Source of the DNA: Aeromonas sobria
Lineage (GTDB): Bacteria > Pseudomonadota > Gammaproteobacteria > Enterobacterales > Aeromonadaceae
DNA: 37,188 nucleotides
Direction of reading: 5' to 3'
Assembly: GCF_000820145.1 (NCBI RefSeq)
Contig: NZ_CDBW01000014.1
Location: 1-37,188, forward strand
Shown here: in pieces, positions 24,511 to 33,563 of the stretch
How positions within the stretch are numbered: position 1 is the stretch's first letter
How the letters are laid out: each line of letters opens with the position of its first letter
Notes under the pieces: generated by a model
Databases searched by the model: none
Seen by the model: only the letters and a program-made list of their open reading frames with translations
What the model was told of the DNA's origin: nothing
Made by a program: the position numbers and the translations under genes

Positions 24511-25308
24511 ATAGCCCTCGCCGATCTTTTGGTGGAAGATTATATCCGAAAACACTAGATATCAACCCCCACTAGAAAATATTTTCATCACCAGAATGGA
24601 ATTATCAATAATCTCTAATATTTATTTTTACTTATATTTTTCAGGCTTGAAGTGGGGAGGGGCTGATAAAGCCATGCGGTGTTAACGCTGACAACCTAGC
24701 GCCCCCCCCCCAGAAGTGTCACTGGTTATTTTGCAACATTTCACAAACATATTGACAGGAGGTTTTTTTTCAGTTTCACGCAAAAAAACATTGCACAACT
24801 TCATTTTCCATGATAATTTAATGTTGTATTTTTTATCAAAAAAATACGCCATAGATGTCTTGTTTTTCACTTTCTTTATAAAGATTTCCTTCTTTTAACA
24901 CCTTAAAACCTCACATCTTTAAATACCTGGCTCCCCTTCGCGCTGAAACGAAGTGAAAGCGCGGAATAGATATATATGTTTGAGAACAAAAAAAGATTTT
25001 ATATTTAAATTTTTAAATAAAACAAATTGTTTCTAAATAGTTAAACTTGCAACTCTTTTGTTACTTTTTTCGCCACCCAAGTGAGGTTAGCTGCATCTAG
25101 CCATCATAGTGTCAGTATCGTGCTGTCATTGCCCTTTCCCACCCAACAAGAAAGCCACTCCAACGGCTATCCCACTACCGGCCTGTACCTCCATTTGTTC
25201 ATGCAACCCATCTTTACTCGATATGATGAGCATGCGCCGACAGCCTGACCTTGCAGCTGTTTTACGGTATCATGCGAGCCATGTTTCATCAGAGAGCAAG
25301 ATACCGCC
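24511..25308. other. AT-rich intergenic region, no gene recognised
   Basis: Short reading frames here have no ribosome-binding sites and no family features. The stretch includes a run of ten C (24702-24711) and an imperfect hairpin near 24937-24965 (TTCGCGCT ... AAGCGCGG). It should contain the promoter for the mod-res operon. Confidence 0.5.
24702..24711 (+). repeat. Homopolymer tract of ten C
   Basis: Ten consecutive C flanked by G and AG. It is not inside a credible gene, so phase variation of a protein is not indicated; length errors in sequencing are possible here. Confidence 0.9.
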
Positions 25309-26826
25309 ATGCCATTTTTGGATTGGGTAAATAAAAATCAGGCCAGGGCAAGCAGCACCCAAGTGCCGTACCACCTGCTGCAAAAAGAAGCCGAATATGG
25401 TGCCCCATCAGAGAATATGGTGATCCAGGGCGATAACTTGCTGGCACTTCGCGCTTTGATGCCTCTCTACGCCGGACGCGTCAAGTGCATCTTTATCGAC
25501 CCACCCTACAATACTCAATCAGCCTTTGAACACTATGATGACAAGCTGGAACATAGCCAGTGGCTCTCTATGATGTATCCACGTCTGGTACTATTACGGG
25601 ACCTGCTAGCCGAGGATGGCAGTATCTGGGTTACGCTAGATGATAACGAAGCCCATTACATGAAAGTTATGATGGATGAGATTTTTGGACGGAATAACTT
25701 CATTGCAAATGTGATTTGGCGAAAAAACTACTCACCCAAGTCTACAGCGAAGCATTTTTCGGTTGACCATGATCATATTTTTGTATTTGCCAAAAATGCA
25801 AATCTCTGGTCTCTTAATCCAATGCCAAGAACTGATAAGCAAGATAAAGCATATAAAAACCCGGACAATGATCCTCGTGGTAAATGGAAGGCTAGTGACC
25901 TATCTGCTCGCAATTTCTATAGCCAAGGTACGTATCCAATCACTTGCCCTAATGGACGTATAATTCCAGGCCCACCATCAGGTCGTTATTGGACTATATC
26001 AGAAGAAAAACTTAAGTCTTTTGATGAAGACAACAGAATCTGGTGGGGTAAAGATGGGGGCAATGCGCCATCTCTTAAACGCTTTTTGACCGATGTCAAG
26101 CAGGGGGTCGTACCTCAGACTTATTGGTCTTATGAAGAGGCAGGGCATACCCAAGATGCTAAAAAGGAAATTGTAAAGCTTTTCGATAATGATGTTTTTG
26201 GAACACCGAAGCCCGAAAAGTTGATGGAGCGTATATTACATGTTGCGACTTCAGCAAGAGATCTCGTTTTAGACTCATTTTTAGGCTCGGGAACTACCGC
26301 TGCTGTTGCCCACAAAATGGGCCGCCGCTATATCGGTATCGAAATGGGCGAACATGCCAAGACCCACTGTATTCCACGCCTGCAAAAGGTGATTGAAGGC
26401 GAACAAGGTGGGATATCCCAAAGCGTTGAGTGGCAAGGTGGCGGTGGCTTTGGTTTCTATACTCTGCATCCCGAGCCGGTGTTTCAAGCCAATGGCCAAA
26501 TTCGTCCTGACATCAAATTTGAACCGCTGGCGGCCTATATCTGGCATATGGAAACTGGCGTGGGCAGCAGCCAGACAATGGACTCACCATTGCTTGGCGT
26601 GTACAACGGCATCGCTTACTACCTCCTCTACAACGGCATTTTGGGTGACCGTCGTCCACAAGGAGGGAATGTGCTCACTCGCCCCATACTGGCCTGGCTG
26701 CAAGCTGAGTACCCCCATGATGGCCCTAAAGTGATTTATGGCGAGTCGATCCGGATCGGTGAGGAGCGCCTGGCTCAAGCCAATGTGACCTTCAAACAGA
26801 TCCCCTATGATGTCATCTTGCGCTAA
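25309..26826 (+). CDS. mod: Type III restriction-modification methyltransferase subunit (Mod)
   Basis: N6-adenine methyltransferase, 505 residues, at the short end for type III Mod proteins. Motif IV D-P-P-Y-N-T (residues 64-69) comes before motif I F-L-G-S-G-T-T (about 324-330), the beta-class order. Between them lies a variable target-recognition region of about 200 residues. The start M-P-F-L-D-W-V-N-K-N and the G-D-N-L-L-A-L segment (41-47) are standard. It is followed after 11 bases by the Res gene. Mod alone methylates; with Res it restricts. It should recognise an asymmetric 5-6 bp site, which sequence alone does not reveal. The recognition region is more AT-rich than the ends of the gene, typical of domain exchange. 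Confidence 0.93.
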   Translation: MPFLDWVNKNQARASSTQVPYHLLQKEAEYGAPSENMVIQGDNLLALRALMPLYAGRVKCIFIDPPYNTQSAFEHYDDKLEHSQWLSMMYPRLVLLRDLLAEDGSIWVTLDDNEAHYMKVMMDEIFGRNNFIANVIWRKNYSPKSTAKHFSVDHDHIFVFAKNANLWSLNPMPRTDKQDKAYKNPDNDPRGKWKASDLSARNFYSQGTYPITCPNGRIIPGPPSGRYWTISEEKLKSFDEDNRIWWGKDGGNAPSLKRFLTDVKQGVVPQTYWSYEEAGHTQDAKKEIVKLFDNDVFGTPKPEKLMERILHVATSARDLVLDSFLGSGTTAAVAHKMGRRYIGIEMGEHAKTHCIPRLQKVIEGEQGGISQSVEWQGGGGFGFYTLHPEPVFQANGQIRPDIKFEPLAAYIWHMETGVGSSQTMDSPLLGVYNGIAYYLLYNGILGDRRPQGGNVLTRPILAWLQAEYPHDGPKVIYGESIRIGEERLAQANVTFKQIPYDVILR

Positions 26827-26837
26827 CGAGGTATCCC

Positions 26838-29549
26838 GTGACTTTTTCGCTTAAGCATTATCAAGAACGCGCTCTCAACTCCTTACGTCATTTCTTTGGC
26901 CAACTGGCAAATCAGGCTGACCTGCACAAGGTGTGGCGAGAGCAGCCCTTCCAGCAGGAGTTTATCGCTCGAGGTGAACCGACATTGCCCTATCAGGACA
27001 AGGCATTTGGGGATGTGCCTTGTGTCTGCCTGCGGTTGCCAACTGGGGGCGGCAAGACCCTGCTGGCTGCCCATGTCATTGGCGACGTGTCACGTCATTA
27101 CACCTTTAATGAAGCGCCCGTAGCCCTCTGGCTCGTGCCCTCTGATGCTATTCGTGAGCAGACCCTCAAGGCCCTGATGAACAAGCAGCATCCCTACCGC
27201 CAGTCACTTGACCAGCGTTTTAACGATAAGGTTCGAGTCTGCACATTAGAGAGCCTTGCCACTGTCGGGCCTCATGAGGTTGGCACCAATGCGATCATTG
27301 TGGTGGCAACTATTCAGGCGTTTCGTGTGGCCGATACAACACAACGCAACGTCTACTCCTTTGACGAATCACTGATACACCATTTTACCGACGTCACAAG
27401 CACGCTGATGCCAGGGCTAGAAGTGGTCACGGAAGCAGATTTGGTCGCTCAGCCTTTTCTCACTACGGCAGATCTTGGCCGCGTCAAAGCCTCGTTGGCA
27501 AACTGGCTGCACTTGCACAAACCAGTGATCATCGTTGACGAGGCTCACAATAGCCGTACTCAGAACAGTTTTGAAACGCTGAAGCGCTTTAACCCCAGCG
27601 CCATCGTTGAGTTGACCGCGACTCCGGTTAAAGGCTCAAACGTGCTCTATCACGTTAGTGCTCAAGAGCTCAAAAATGAGGAGATGATCAAACTCCCGAT
27701 CATGCTGGTCGAACATGTGACTGGTTGGCAGGATGCTGCCCGTGATGCCATCTTGAGGCAACGTCAGCTGGAAACCCTTGCCCAGAAGGAGCCGGAATAT
27801 CTCCGTCCTATCGTGTTATTCCAAGCAGAACCAAAGGGTAAAAGTGTAACGGTCGAAGTATTGGCCCAACATTTAGAGACAGTAGAGAAGATCCCCAAAG
27901 AGCAGATCGCTATTGCAACCGGCACACAGAAAGAGCTGGATGGTGTGAACCTGTTTGATCCCGAGTGCCCGGTGCGTTACGTCATTACGGTTGAAGCCCT
28001 CAAAGAGGGTTGGGACTGCTCCTTCGCTTATATCCTGTGCAGTATGCAAGAGTCGCGCAGCGCTAAAGATGTAGAGCAGTTGCTCGGGCGAGTATTGCGG
28101 ATGCCATATGCCAAAGCTCGCAAGCACCCCGAACTCAATCAGGCCTATGCACACATCACTGCACGCAGCTTTGGTGAGGCGCTGCACAGCATCCAGGATA
28201 ATCTGGTCAATAACATGGGCTTTGATCCGATGGATGCCGCTTTGGCACTCCAGTCACAGCCAGCGGGGAACAACAACCTTTTCAACGATGAAAGCGATGG
28301 CACTGGTGGGGCAGCCCCCAGCCAGCCGTCCATGAGTGTGCCGTTGCCAGTGATGCCACAAACTCCCGTACCGGCAGAGCTACAGGACAAGATCGAAATT
28401 CGCCCTACTCAAAGCGGATCGACTGTATTGATCCATGGGGAGATGACGCAAGAGGTTGAGGATTTCATTCTAACTGGTGTGCCCAAAAAGCATCAGGCGA
28501 TGGTGCAGCAGCGAATGGAGCAGGAAAAGGCCCGCCATGACGCCCAGACCAGCCCAAGTGCTCGAGGTGTTTTATTCCGTCAACTGCCGCTACTTTGCTG
28601 GCGTGATAACGGTTTTGCTTCCCTTGCTGATGCCGAGTTGTTTGAAGAGTTCAGTAACTTTAATTTGCTGAATGAAGCGATCGAACTGCCTTATTTTGCG
28701 GTTAATGAGCAGGCAAAATCCTGGGCATTGGATATGGAGCGTGGTCGGCTGTCATCAAGCTTTGTTTCGGCCACACAAATGAATCTAAACGGCATCCAGT
28801 CAGCCAATACGGAACAGGACTTGATTGGATGGCTTGATAGCCAGTTGCGTCAACCCAACGTGTTCCAGCGCGATATGCAGGCCTATTTGACCCAGATGCT
28901 TGCCTACCTCACCCATACCCGCAAAATCACGCTGACAGCGTTAATACGTGGGAAATTTCAACTCGCCGATGCGTTGCAACGAGACATTCTTGCTCGCCGC
29001 AAGCGAGCTGGTGAAAAAGGCTTTCAGCAAGAGTTGTGCAACATGGAAGCGGCCAAAGTTGACGATGGCATGGAGTTCTTTTTTAACTTCAAGCCGCAGT
29101 ACTATGCTGGGCGCCCACCTTACTACAAGGGCACATACCGCTTCCAAAAGCACTATTACGGTAGTGCTCTAATACATGACCTACGGGAAAAAACCTCTGC
29201 TGGTAAATGGGCTGAAGAGTTTTTGTGTGCACGTGCAATCGATGAGCATCCCAAGATAAAACATTGGGTTCGCAACGTAGAGAAAGAACCTCGACTCTCT
29301 TTCAAACTTCCTGTGGCAGGTGGCTATTTCTATCCTGATTTTGTGTGTGAATTGACGGATGGTCGTTTGCTAGTTGTCGAATACAAGGGTCAACACCTGC
29401 AAGATAACGCGGATAGTCGGGAGAAAGCAGCAGTTGGAGCACAATGGGAGAAAACCAGTGGTGGCCAATGCCTTTTCTTGATGGCAACAGCAGACAATAA
29501 TGGGGCTAATGTATCAAGCCAAATTAACTTGAAAATCGATGCTAGATAG
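26838..29549 (+). CDS. res: Type III restriction-modification endonuclease subunit (Res)
   Basis: 903-residue superfamily 2 helicase-nuclease. Walker A L-P-T-G-G-G-K-T-L-L-A (about 66-76), D-E-A-H box I-I-V-D-E-A-H-N-S (about 230-238), L-T-A-T-P (about 258-262) and the C-terminal helicase motif L-L-G-R-V-L-R-M-P. Near the C-terminus Y-F-Y-P-D-F ... L-V-V-E-Y-K-G (about 829-850) forms the PD-(D/E)xK nuclease. It starts with GTG after a GAGG. With Mod it forms the ATP-dependent complex that cleaves unmethylated DNA about 25-27 bases from the site. All motifs are intact, so the system looks functional as anti-phage defence. Confidence 0.94.
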   Translation: MTFSLKHYQERALNSLRHFFGQLANQADLHKVWREQPFQQEFIARGEPTLPYQDKAFGDVPCVCLRLPTGGGKTLLAAHVIGDVSRHYTFNEAPVALWLVPSDAIREQTLKALMNKQHPYRQSLDQRFNDKVRVCTLESLATVGPHEVGTNAIIVVATIQAFRVADTTQRNVYSFDESLIHHFTDVTSTLMPGLEVVTEADLVAQPFLTTADLGRVKASLANWLHLHKPVIIVDEAHNSRTQNSFETLKRFNPSAIVELTATPVKGSNVLYHVSAQELKNEEMIKLPIMLVEHVTGWQDAARDAILRQRQLETLAQKEPEYLRPIVLFQAEPKGKSVTVEVLAQHLETVEKIPKEQIAIATGTQKELDGVNLFDPECPVRYVITVEALKEGWDCSFAYILCSMQESRSAKDVEQLLGRVLRMPYAKARKHPELNQAYAHITARSFGEALHSIQDNLVNNMGFDPMDAALALQSQPAGNNNLFNDESDGTGGAAPSQPSMSVPLPVMPQTPVPAELQDKIEIRPTQSGSTVLIHGEMTQEVEDFILTGVPKKHQAMVQQRMEQEKARHDAQTSPSARGVLFRQLPLLCWRDNGFASLADAELFEEFSNFNLLNEAIELPYFAVNEQAKSWALDMERGRLSSSFVSATQMNLNGIQSANTEQDLIGWLDSQLRQPNVFQRDMQAYLTQMLAYLTHTRKITLTALIRGKFQLADALQRDILARRKRAGEKGFQQELCNMEAAKVDDGMEFFFNFKPQYYAGRPPYYKGTYRFQKHYYGSALIHDLREKTSAGKWAEEFLCARAIDEHPKIKHWVRNVEKEPRLSFKLPVAGGYFYPDFVCELTDGRLLVVEYKGQHLQDNADSREKAAVGAQWEKTSGGQCLFLMATADNNGANVSSQINLKIDAR

Positions 29550-29592
29550 ACAATTTTGGCCTCGTAAAAAATCGAGACGTAATACCAAATAT

Positions 29593-29626
29593 AAGGAAGG
29601 TGCAACCGACTAGTTCGCACCTTCCC
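29593..29626 (+). terminator. Hairpin after the res gene
   Basis: Arms AAGGAAGGTGC and GCACCTTCCCTT around an ACCGACTAGTT loop. There is no clean T-tract afterwards, so it may be a stabilising hairpin or a Rho-dependent end. Confidence 0.45.
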
Positions 29627-29706
29627 TTACCCACGAAGACATTATTTTGAAAGAATTACTTGTTCGTGGCGGTTACGCAATTGGATTTATAGGCTCCACA
29701 CATACC

Positions 29707-29891
29707 CAGGGCGGGAGCACACTTTGTTAAATTTAATAACAAACACACAAATCGAACAGATATCGACCACTTATGGTTCTCTTTTACATTAACGCAATTA
29801 GTCAGCAGTTTGATTTTTGAGCATTAATGTTGTCTAGATTGTTCGATATTTATTCTTTCGATAATTTTTAACAAAGTGTGCTCCCGCCCTG
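29707..29891. mobile_element. Miniature inverted-repeat transposable element (MITE) with 9-bp target duplication
   Basis: 185 bp bounded by perfect 25-bp terminal inverted repeats (outer ends CAGGGCGGGAGCACACTTTG and the complement), flanked on both sides by the same 9 bases ACACATACC (29698-29706 and 29892-29900). The interior is AT-rich with no ORF. It lies 13 bases from the stop codon of the next gene. It must have been moved by a transposase encoded elsewhere; a 9-bp duplication is known for several families (IS1, IS4/IS10, some IS5), so the family is open. Confidence 0.92.
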
Positions 29892-29904
29892 ACACATACC
29901 GATT

Positions 29905-30504
29905 TCACTTATTTTTTAACATATATTGGTTAACTTTTTTTTGAAAATTTACTCCCCATACAGCATCCCTCTCACGCTCATTATCGGTTATTTTTCCACC
30001 TGGCAGGCCGAATATAATTTTCAGACATCCATACCACCTTCTCAGAGTCATATACAGCTCAATTTCCTCAGATTCAGAATACGCAGAAACTCCATCGTTC
30101 TCATATGAATTTTCCATTTTCTGGTTAACCCAGTCGATAACAGGATCTAATATTTCTTCTAACCTGCCAGCATCCTTACACCGGTCTAACCATGCATAAA
30201 TTTCGCCAGTGTTATTAGGGAGTTCCAGGGCATGCCCCGTCTGATACGTTCCGCTGATAATGCCAGTAAACTCACCATATCGACAGCCAGTGATATAATC
30301 CATATGTGAACCATACAATGTAAACGTAGATTTGGAATATCTAATTACTGGCCTGCCACCATAAATCCCTCGACTCGCATTTTTTGCAAATGCATTCCGT
30401 ATTAGACCCAGCTGCTTGTCAGCCCATAATCTGAAATCAACAACCTCATTTTCACTCAAACTGTCAATTCGACTAAAATCAGAATTTATATCTACTGTGG
30501 CCAC
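29905..30504 (-). CDS. Hypothetical protein of about 199 residues
   Basis: Unrecognised. The translation begins M-A-T-V-D-I-N-S-D-F-S-R-I-D with a GTG at 30504, without a clear ribosome-binding site next to it; GGAGGGGAGAGG lies about 20-30 bases upstream, so the true start may differ. It is soluble, mixed alpha/beta, rich in aromatic residues (W-Y-G-C-L-K-I-I-F-G-L-P-G-G-K). The MITE ends 13 bases beyond its stop. It is downstream of the mobilisation genes in the same orientation and has the same low GC, so it probably belongs to the mobilizable part of the island. Confidence 0.6.
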   Translation of the reverse strand: MATVDINSDFSRIDSLSENEVVDFRLWADKQLGLIRNAFAKNASRGIYGGRPVIRYSKSTFTLYGSHMDYITGCRYGEFTGIISGTYQTGHALELPNNTGEIYAWLDRCKDAGRLEEILDPVIDWVNQKMENSYENDGVSAYSESEEIELYMTLRRWYGCLKIIFGLPGGKITDNERERDAVWGVNFQKKVNQYMLKNK

Positions 30505-30734
30505 AACTATGCTAGATATAGACCTCTCCCCTCCAACATCATTTTTTTAGATATACTTTTTGAAAAAATCACTTTTATACTATCACCACACTGTCTCAAT
30601 TTTGCCGTTGTCATGATAAACCTTTGTTGTTGTAATTATAACAGTTAATATCATTTATAATTATGATAGCTCAATGAGAAATTTTCACAAGAAAAAACAT
30701 ACATTTCTCTTGTATAATATAAATTTTATTATTG

Positions 30735-32444
30735 TCATCTTATCTTAATATTTTCATCTAACATGACATGCTCTAGATTATTTGGATTGAGTCGCCATTG
30801 CAATCCACGCTCTAAATCTTTTTTTATTTCAAGATAATCTCTAGACTCTATCAGGTTATGGTCAACCGTCTTTTTATTATTATCAATCAGTGATACTGAT
30901 TGCCACTCATTATCGATTGGTTGTTGATCCCCCTCAACAATACATAGCTGCATCATAGGAGAACAACCAAAGATCGCATGAATTATCTTCTTTATCATTT
31001 CAATAAATGATTCTACTATAGCTGACATAATCGATGTATATTCAAGAGTCCCGCCGACTGCAACATTAACAAACTCTTTTTGACTTATAAAAAATCGATA
31101 TGGTATACACACTCGATATTTATCTCCATTCGCATATACAGATAAGTCATGATGGTAGATCCCTTGTTTTTTAAGACCACGAACACACTGAACTCCTCGC
31201 GGTGTAATCATCATTGAAACAGAAATATCTAACTGTTTAGCTCCTCCTATCCCGAGGGCAATGTTATCTATTGATGTATAACTAATACCATATCGTTCGA
31301 TAAGTCTGTTAAAACTGAATTTAGTTTTTTGTATAGCTGAGCCAGAATGCCAAACATTCCCATCTCGAGAAAATTTTATACCATCGGGGATTCCTGATTC
31401 ATCTACTGTAGCCTGGACATATACCCCGCATCTAGCCAGTTTGACAACTAAATCAGTCATCGTTTTAGGTTTATTGTATAAAATCGTACTATTAAGCTTC
31501 CCTCTGATATAAGAAATATCATCGTTAGAATCATGCACCCTTAATAATGGAGTAACGCTGTCAAGTCCTAGTGCAACATTATCACGCTCTGGGACATAAC
31601 TGATTTTCTCATGGGTCTGTAATGCCCGCCACGTAAACCTAGTTTTTTTTATACTACTGCCACTTAACCACTTATTACCATCAACTGAGTAGCGAATTCC
31701 ATTGGGTAACCCATTCAGATCTTTGCATATCTGTGTAGCTACCCCAACATTCCTAAGCCTCATGACAAAATCAGACATTGTTGAAGGTTTACTTGTCTTA
31801 TATATAATCTTTAGCTTTCTTCGAATTGTTTCAGCATGATCCTCAAATTTGTTTTTTTGGCTGATTCTCAACAGCACCGGTTCTGTTTTAGAATCCTTGT
31901 TGAAACTTTTATCAGCATCTATATTGATACTTAGGCCAAATTCTCGCTCTATAATTCGAGCCGCCCTCATTGCCATATGATAATCATTATGTTGGTTAAT
32001 GCTGCGACCGTTAGATAAAATGCTGGATGAAACAATATGCATATGTTGGCATTGAGAATCGTTATGGATGGCACCACACCAGACTACAGAGCAATCGTAT
32101 CCTAGTTGTCGTAAAAGAATCTCTCCAGCATTCTGCCACTGCTGATCTGATAGAGTCTCCTGTGGAGCCAAACTAATAATATAGTGACAACAATGTGACT
32201 CATTTTTACCCCTGCATTGAGCCGAGCGTTCTAGAAACTCAGACTCTAATAAATCTATATTAACATTCACCACATCCCCAGTAATTACATATGGATCACG
32301 TTGAAATGTAGACCCGCTGATGAATCTGACATTTAACTTCCCCTGCTCATCATGCAGTTTATGCTCATGACTATCACCACGAAATACATAGTTCAGCCTA
32401 GCCCTAAAGGATTTTGTCTTTTTTTTAATTTTTGTTATCGTCAT
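30735..32444 (-). CDS. MOBP-type relaxase with duplicated middle domain
   Basis: About 569 residues from the ATG at 32444 with GAGG upstream. The nicking domain (about 1-175) has the catalytic tyrosine candidate R-A-R-L-N-Y near residue 19, C-H-Y-I-I-S-L-A-P and the metal-binding triad H-N-D-S-Q-C-Q-H-M-H-I-V (His about 127, 134, 136), as in MobA/TraI_VirD2-like relaxases. Residues about 208-296 and 314-401 are two copies of one domain (M-S-D-F-V-M-R-L-R-N-V-G... and M-T-D-L-V-V-K-L-A-R-C-G..., each with D-G-N-x-W-x-S-G-S). The C-terminal part shows no known domain. It should nick oriT and pilot strand transfer. It is coupled to a small accessory mobilisation gene 24 bases upstream. Confidence 0.88.
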   Translation of the reverse strand: MTITKIKKKTKSFRARLNYVFRGDSHEHKLHDEQGKLNVRFISGSTFQRDPYVITGDVVNVNIDLLESEFLERSAQCRGKNESHCCHYIISLAPQETLSDQQWQNAGEILLRQLGYDCSVVWCGAIHNDSQCQHMHIVSSSILSNGRSINQHNDYHMAMRAARIIEREFGLSINIDADKSFNKDSKTEPVLLRISQKNKFEDHAETIRRKLKIIYKTSKPSTMSDFVMRLRNVGVATQICKDLNGLPNGIRYSVDGNKWLSGSSIKKTRFTWRALQTHEKISYVPERDNVALGLDSVTPLLRVHDSNDDISYIRGKLNSTILYNKPKTMTDLVVKLARCGVYVQATVDESGIPDGIKFSRDGNVWHSGSAIQKTKFSFNRLIERYGISYTSIDNIALGIGGAKQLDISVSMMITPRGVQCVRGLKKQGIYHHDLSVYANGDKYRVCIPYRFFISQKEFVNVAVGGTLEYTSIMSAIVESFIEMIKKIIHAIFGCSPMMQLCIVEGDQQPIDNEWQSVSLIDNNKKTVDHNLIESRDYLEIKKDLERGLQWRLNPNNLEHVMLDENIKIR

Positions 32445-32468
32445 CAACTGCCAAGCCTCATAGTATTA

Positions 32469-32861
32469 TTATTTTATCTTTTCTATCATTTGGTTGATCA
32501 GTTGCTGAGTAGATGACAAGGTAATGATTAGCTGTGAGTAATCCTTACCAATACTACTATTTATCAAAAATCCATTTATGTTTTTTCCTAGTCGCTTTAA
32601 TTCATACAATGCTTGGTCATCAATTTCACTAGGATTCTTAACTATGAAGCGACCATCATTAAGAAATCCGACAATCATTTTCCGCATACAAGAGGAAAGA
32701 TTAACTCTCTCATTACGCCCCTTAAATGCATTATAAAAATGCTTAAACTGTTTTTCAGTTAGACCTATTTTAATAAAATGAGTCACTTTCTCATCTTGTT
32801 TTTTTGGTGGACGACCACCGCGACAGCTTGGTTTTTTTCTCGTATCTTTACTTTCATTCAT
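32469..32861 (-). CDS. Accessory mobilisation protein (MobC-like)
   Basis: 130 residues from the ATG at 32861. A basic N-terminus (R-K-K-P-S-C-R-G-G-R-P-P-K-K-Q) is followed by K-V-T-H-F-I-K-I-G-L-T-E-K-Q-F, a ribbon-helix-helix-like start, and later the MobC-like L-K-R-L-G-K-N-I-N-G-F-L-I-N. These proteins bind near oriT and help the relaxase open the strands. Upstream lies the repeat-rich candidate oriT; downstream is the relaxase. This is the standard order oriT-mobC-relaxase. The family call is from motif pattern and position. Confidence 0.78.
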   Translation of the reverse strand: MNESKDTRKKPSCRGGRPPKKQDEKVTHFIKIGLTEKQFKHFYNAFKGRNERVNLSSCMRKMIVGFLNDGRFIVKNPSEIDDQALYELKRLGKNINGFLINSSIGKDYSQLIITLSSTQQLINQMIEKIK

Positions 32862-32929
32862 GGTAGCACCGTTGTTGTTATTGTTTTTATGCTGGAGTAA
32901 CACTGCATTATCTGAAGAGAATTTTGACC

Positions 32930-33056
32930 GCGCAGAACCCATTGGGTTTGAGCACGCACATCCCCCATTAGCGCAGAACCCGCAGGGTTTGAGCTATGTG
33001 GGGCGGGCTTATTTGACCATGAAAACTCACGAAGTGATGTTTTGATGGTCAAATAA
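32930..33056. other. Candidate oriT: two direct repeats plus a large hairpin
   Basis: Two 24-bp direct repeats (32930-32953, 32971-32994), 41 bp apart and differing in 3 bases, start GCGCAGAACCC and end GGGTTTGAGC; each can fold as a small hairpin. A large inverted repeat follows (arms TTATTTGACCAT 33009-33020 and ATGGTCAAATAA 33045-33056) with inner pairing of AAAAC/GTTTT. The position just upstream of the mobC-like gene is that of oriT in MOBP elements. A nic site cannot be set from sequence alone. Confidence 0.65.
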
Positions 33057-33341
33057 TATAGCTCGCGTGTTCCTTTTCTCATTCCATAATATTAAGCAAC
33101 ATCAGGTAAAACAATCAATATTTAAAATAGAAAACATTGCTTTTCATGGCATATGGAAGTGTGATAATCAATTGCCACATTAAGCAATCCCTCTGGCAAT
33201 GATTCAATGCACTACATATCGCATATAGATTACGATAGTCGATTTAGTAACATACTTGATTACTAACTCTGATTTGCAAGCACAAAAGCAACCTCCTGCC
33301 GATTAAAAATAAAGAAACCCTTTACATACGTCTAGTATGTA
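33057..33341. other. AT-rich intergenic region
   Basis: Between the candidate oriT and the first insertion-sequence fragment. No gene or convincing repeat seen. Confidence 0.5.
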
Positions 33342-33563
33342 ATTGTAGTGGTCAACTAAATCCGGACACTTGGTGAGGCCGTTCTTCGGCTTTTGCTGGC
33401 GGTATCCCGTCATTGTGGCAATGTGGGCGCCGCCAGTTGTAGTCATCCATCAGGTAATAACTGATATCTCGTTTCGCCTCTCGCAAGCTCATATATCCCA
33501 TAGCCGGGAGCGACTCTGACTTCAGGCTTCTGAACAATCGCTCCATCGGGGCGTTGACGCTCC
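33342..33563 (-). pseudogene. 3' fragment of an IS3-family transposase (OrfB C-terminus)
   Basis: Translation on the minus strand gives N-A-P-M-E-R-L-F-R-S-L-K-S-E ... Y-N-W-R-R-P-H then P-P-A-K-A-E-E, the end of the IS3-group integrase-like DDE domain with its final catalytic glutamate region. The outer end TGTAGTGGTCAACTAAATCC looks like an IS3-type terminal repeat. The rest of the element is missing; an IS110 fragment begins immediately after. Confidence 0.82.

Noticed and set aside
24682..24898. Short overlapping frames in the AT-rich region before mod
   Set aside because: No ribosome-binding sites, low complexity, and the C run would make length unstable.
25109..25330. A 73-codon frame just ahead of mod
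   Set aside because: Overlaps the mod start in another frame, no convincing start signal, no homology seen.
29707..29891. Bidirectional terminator between res and the next gene
   Set aside because: The arms are 185 bp apart with a 9-bp flanking duplication, which indicates a transposable element, not a terminator.
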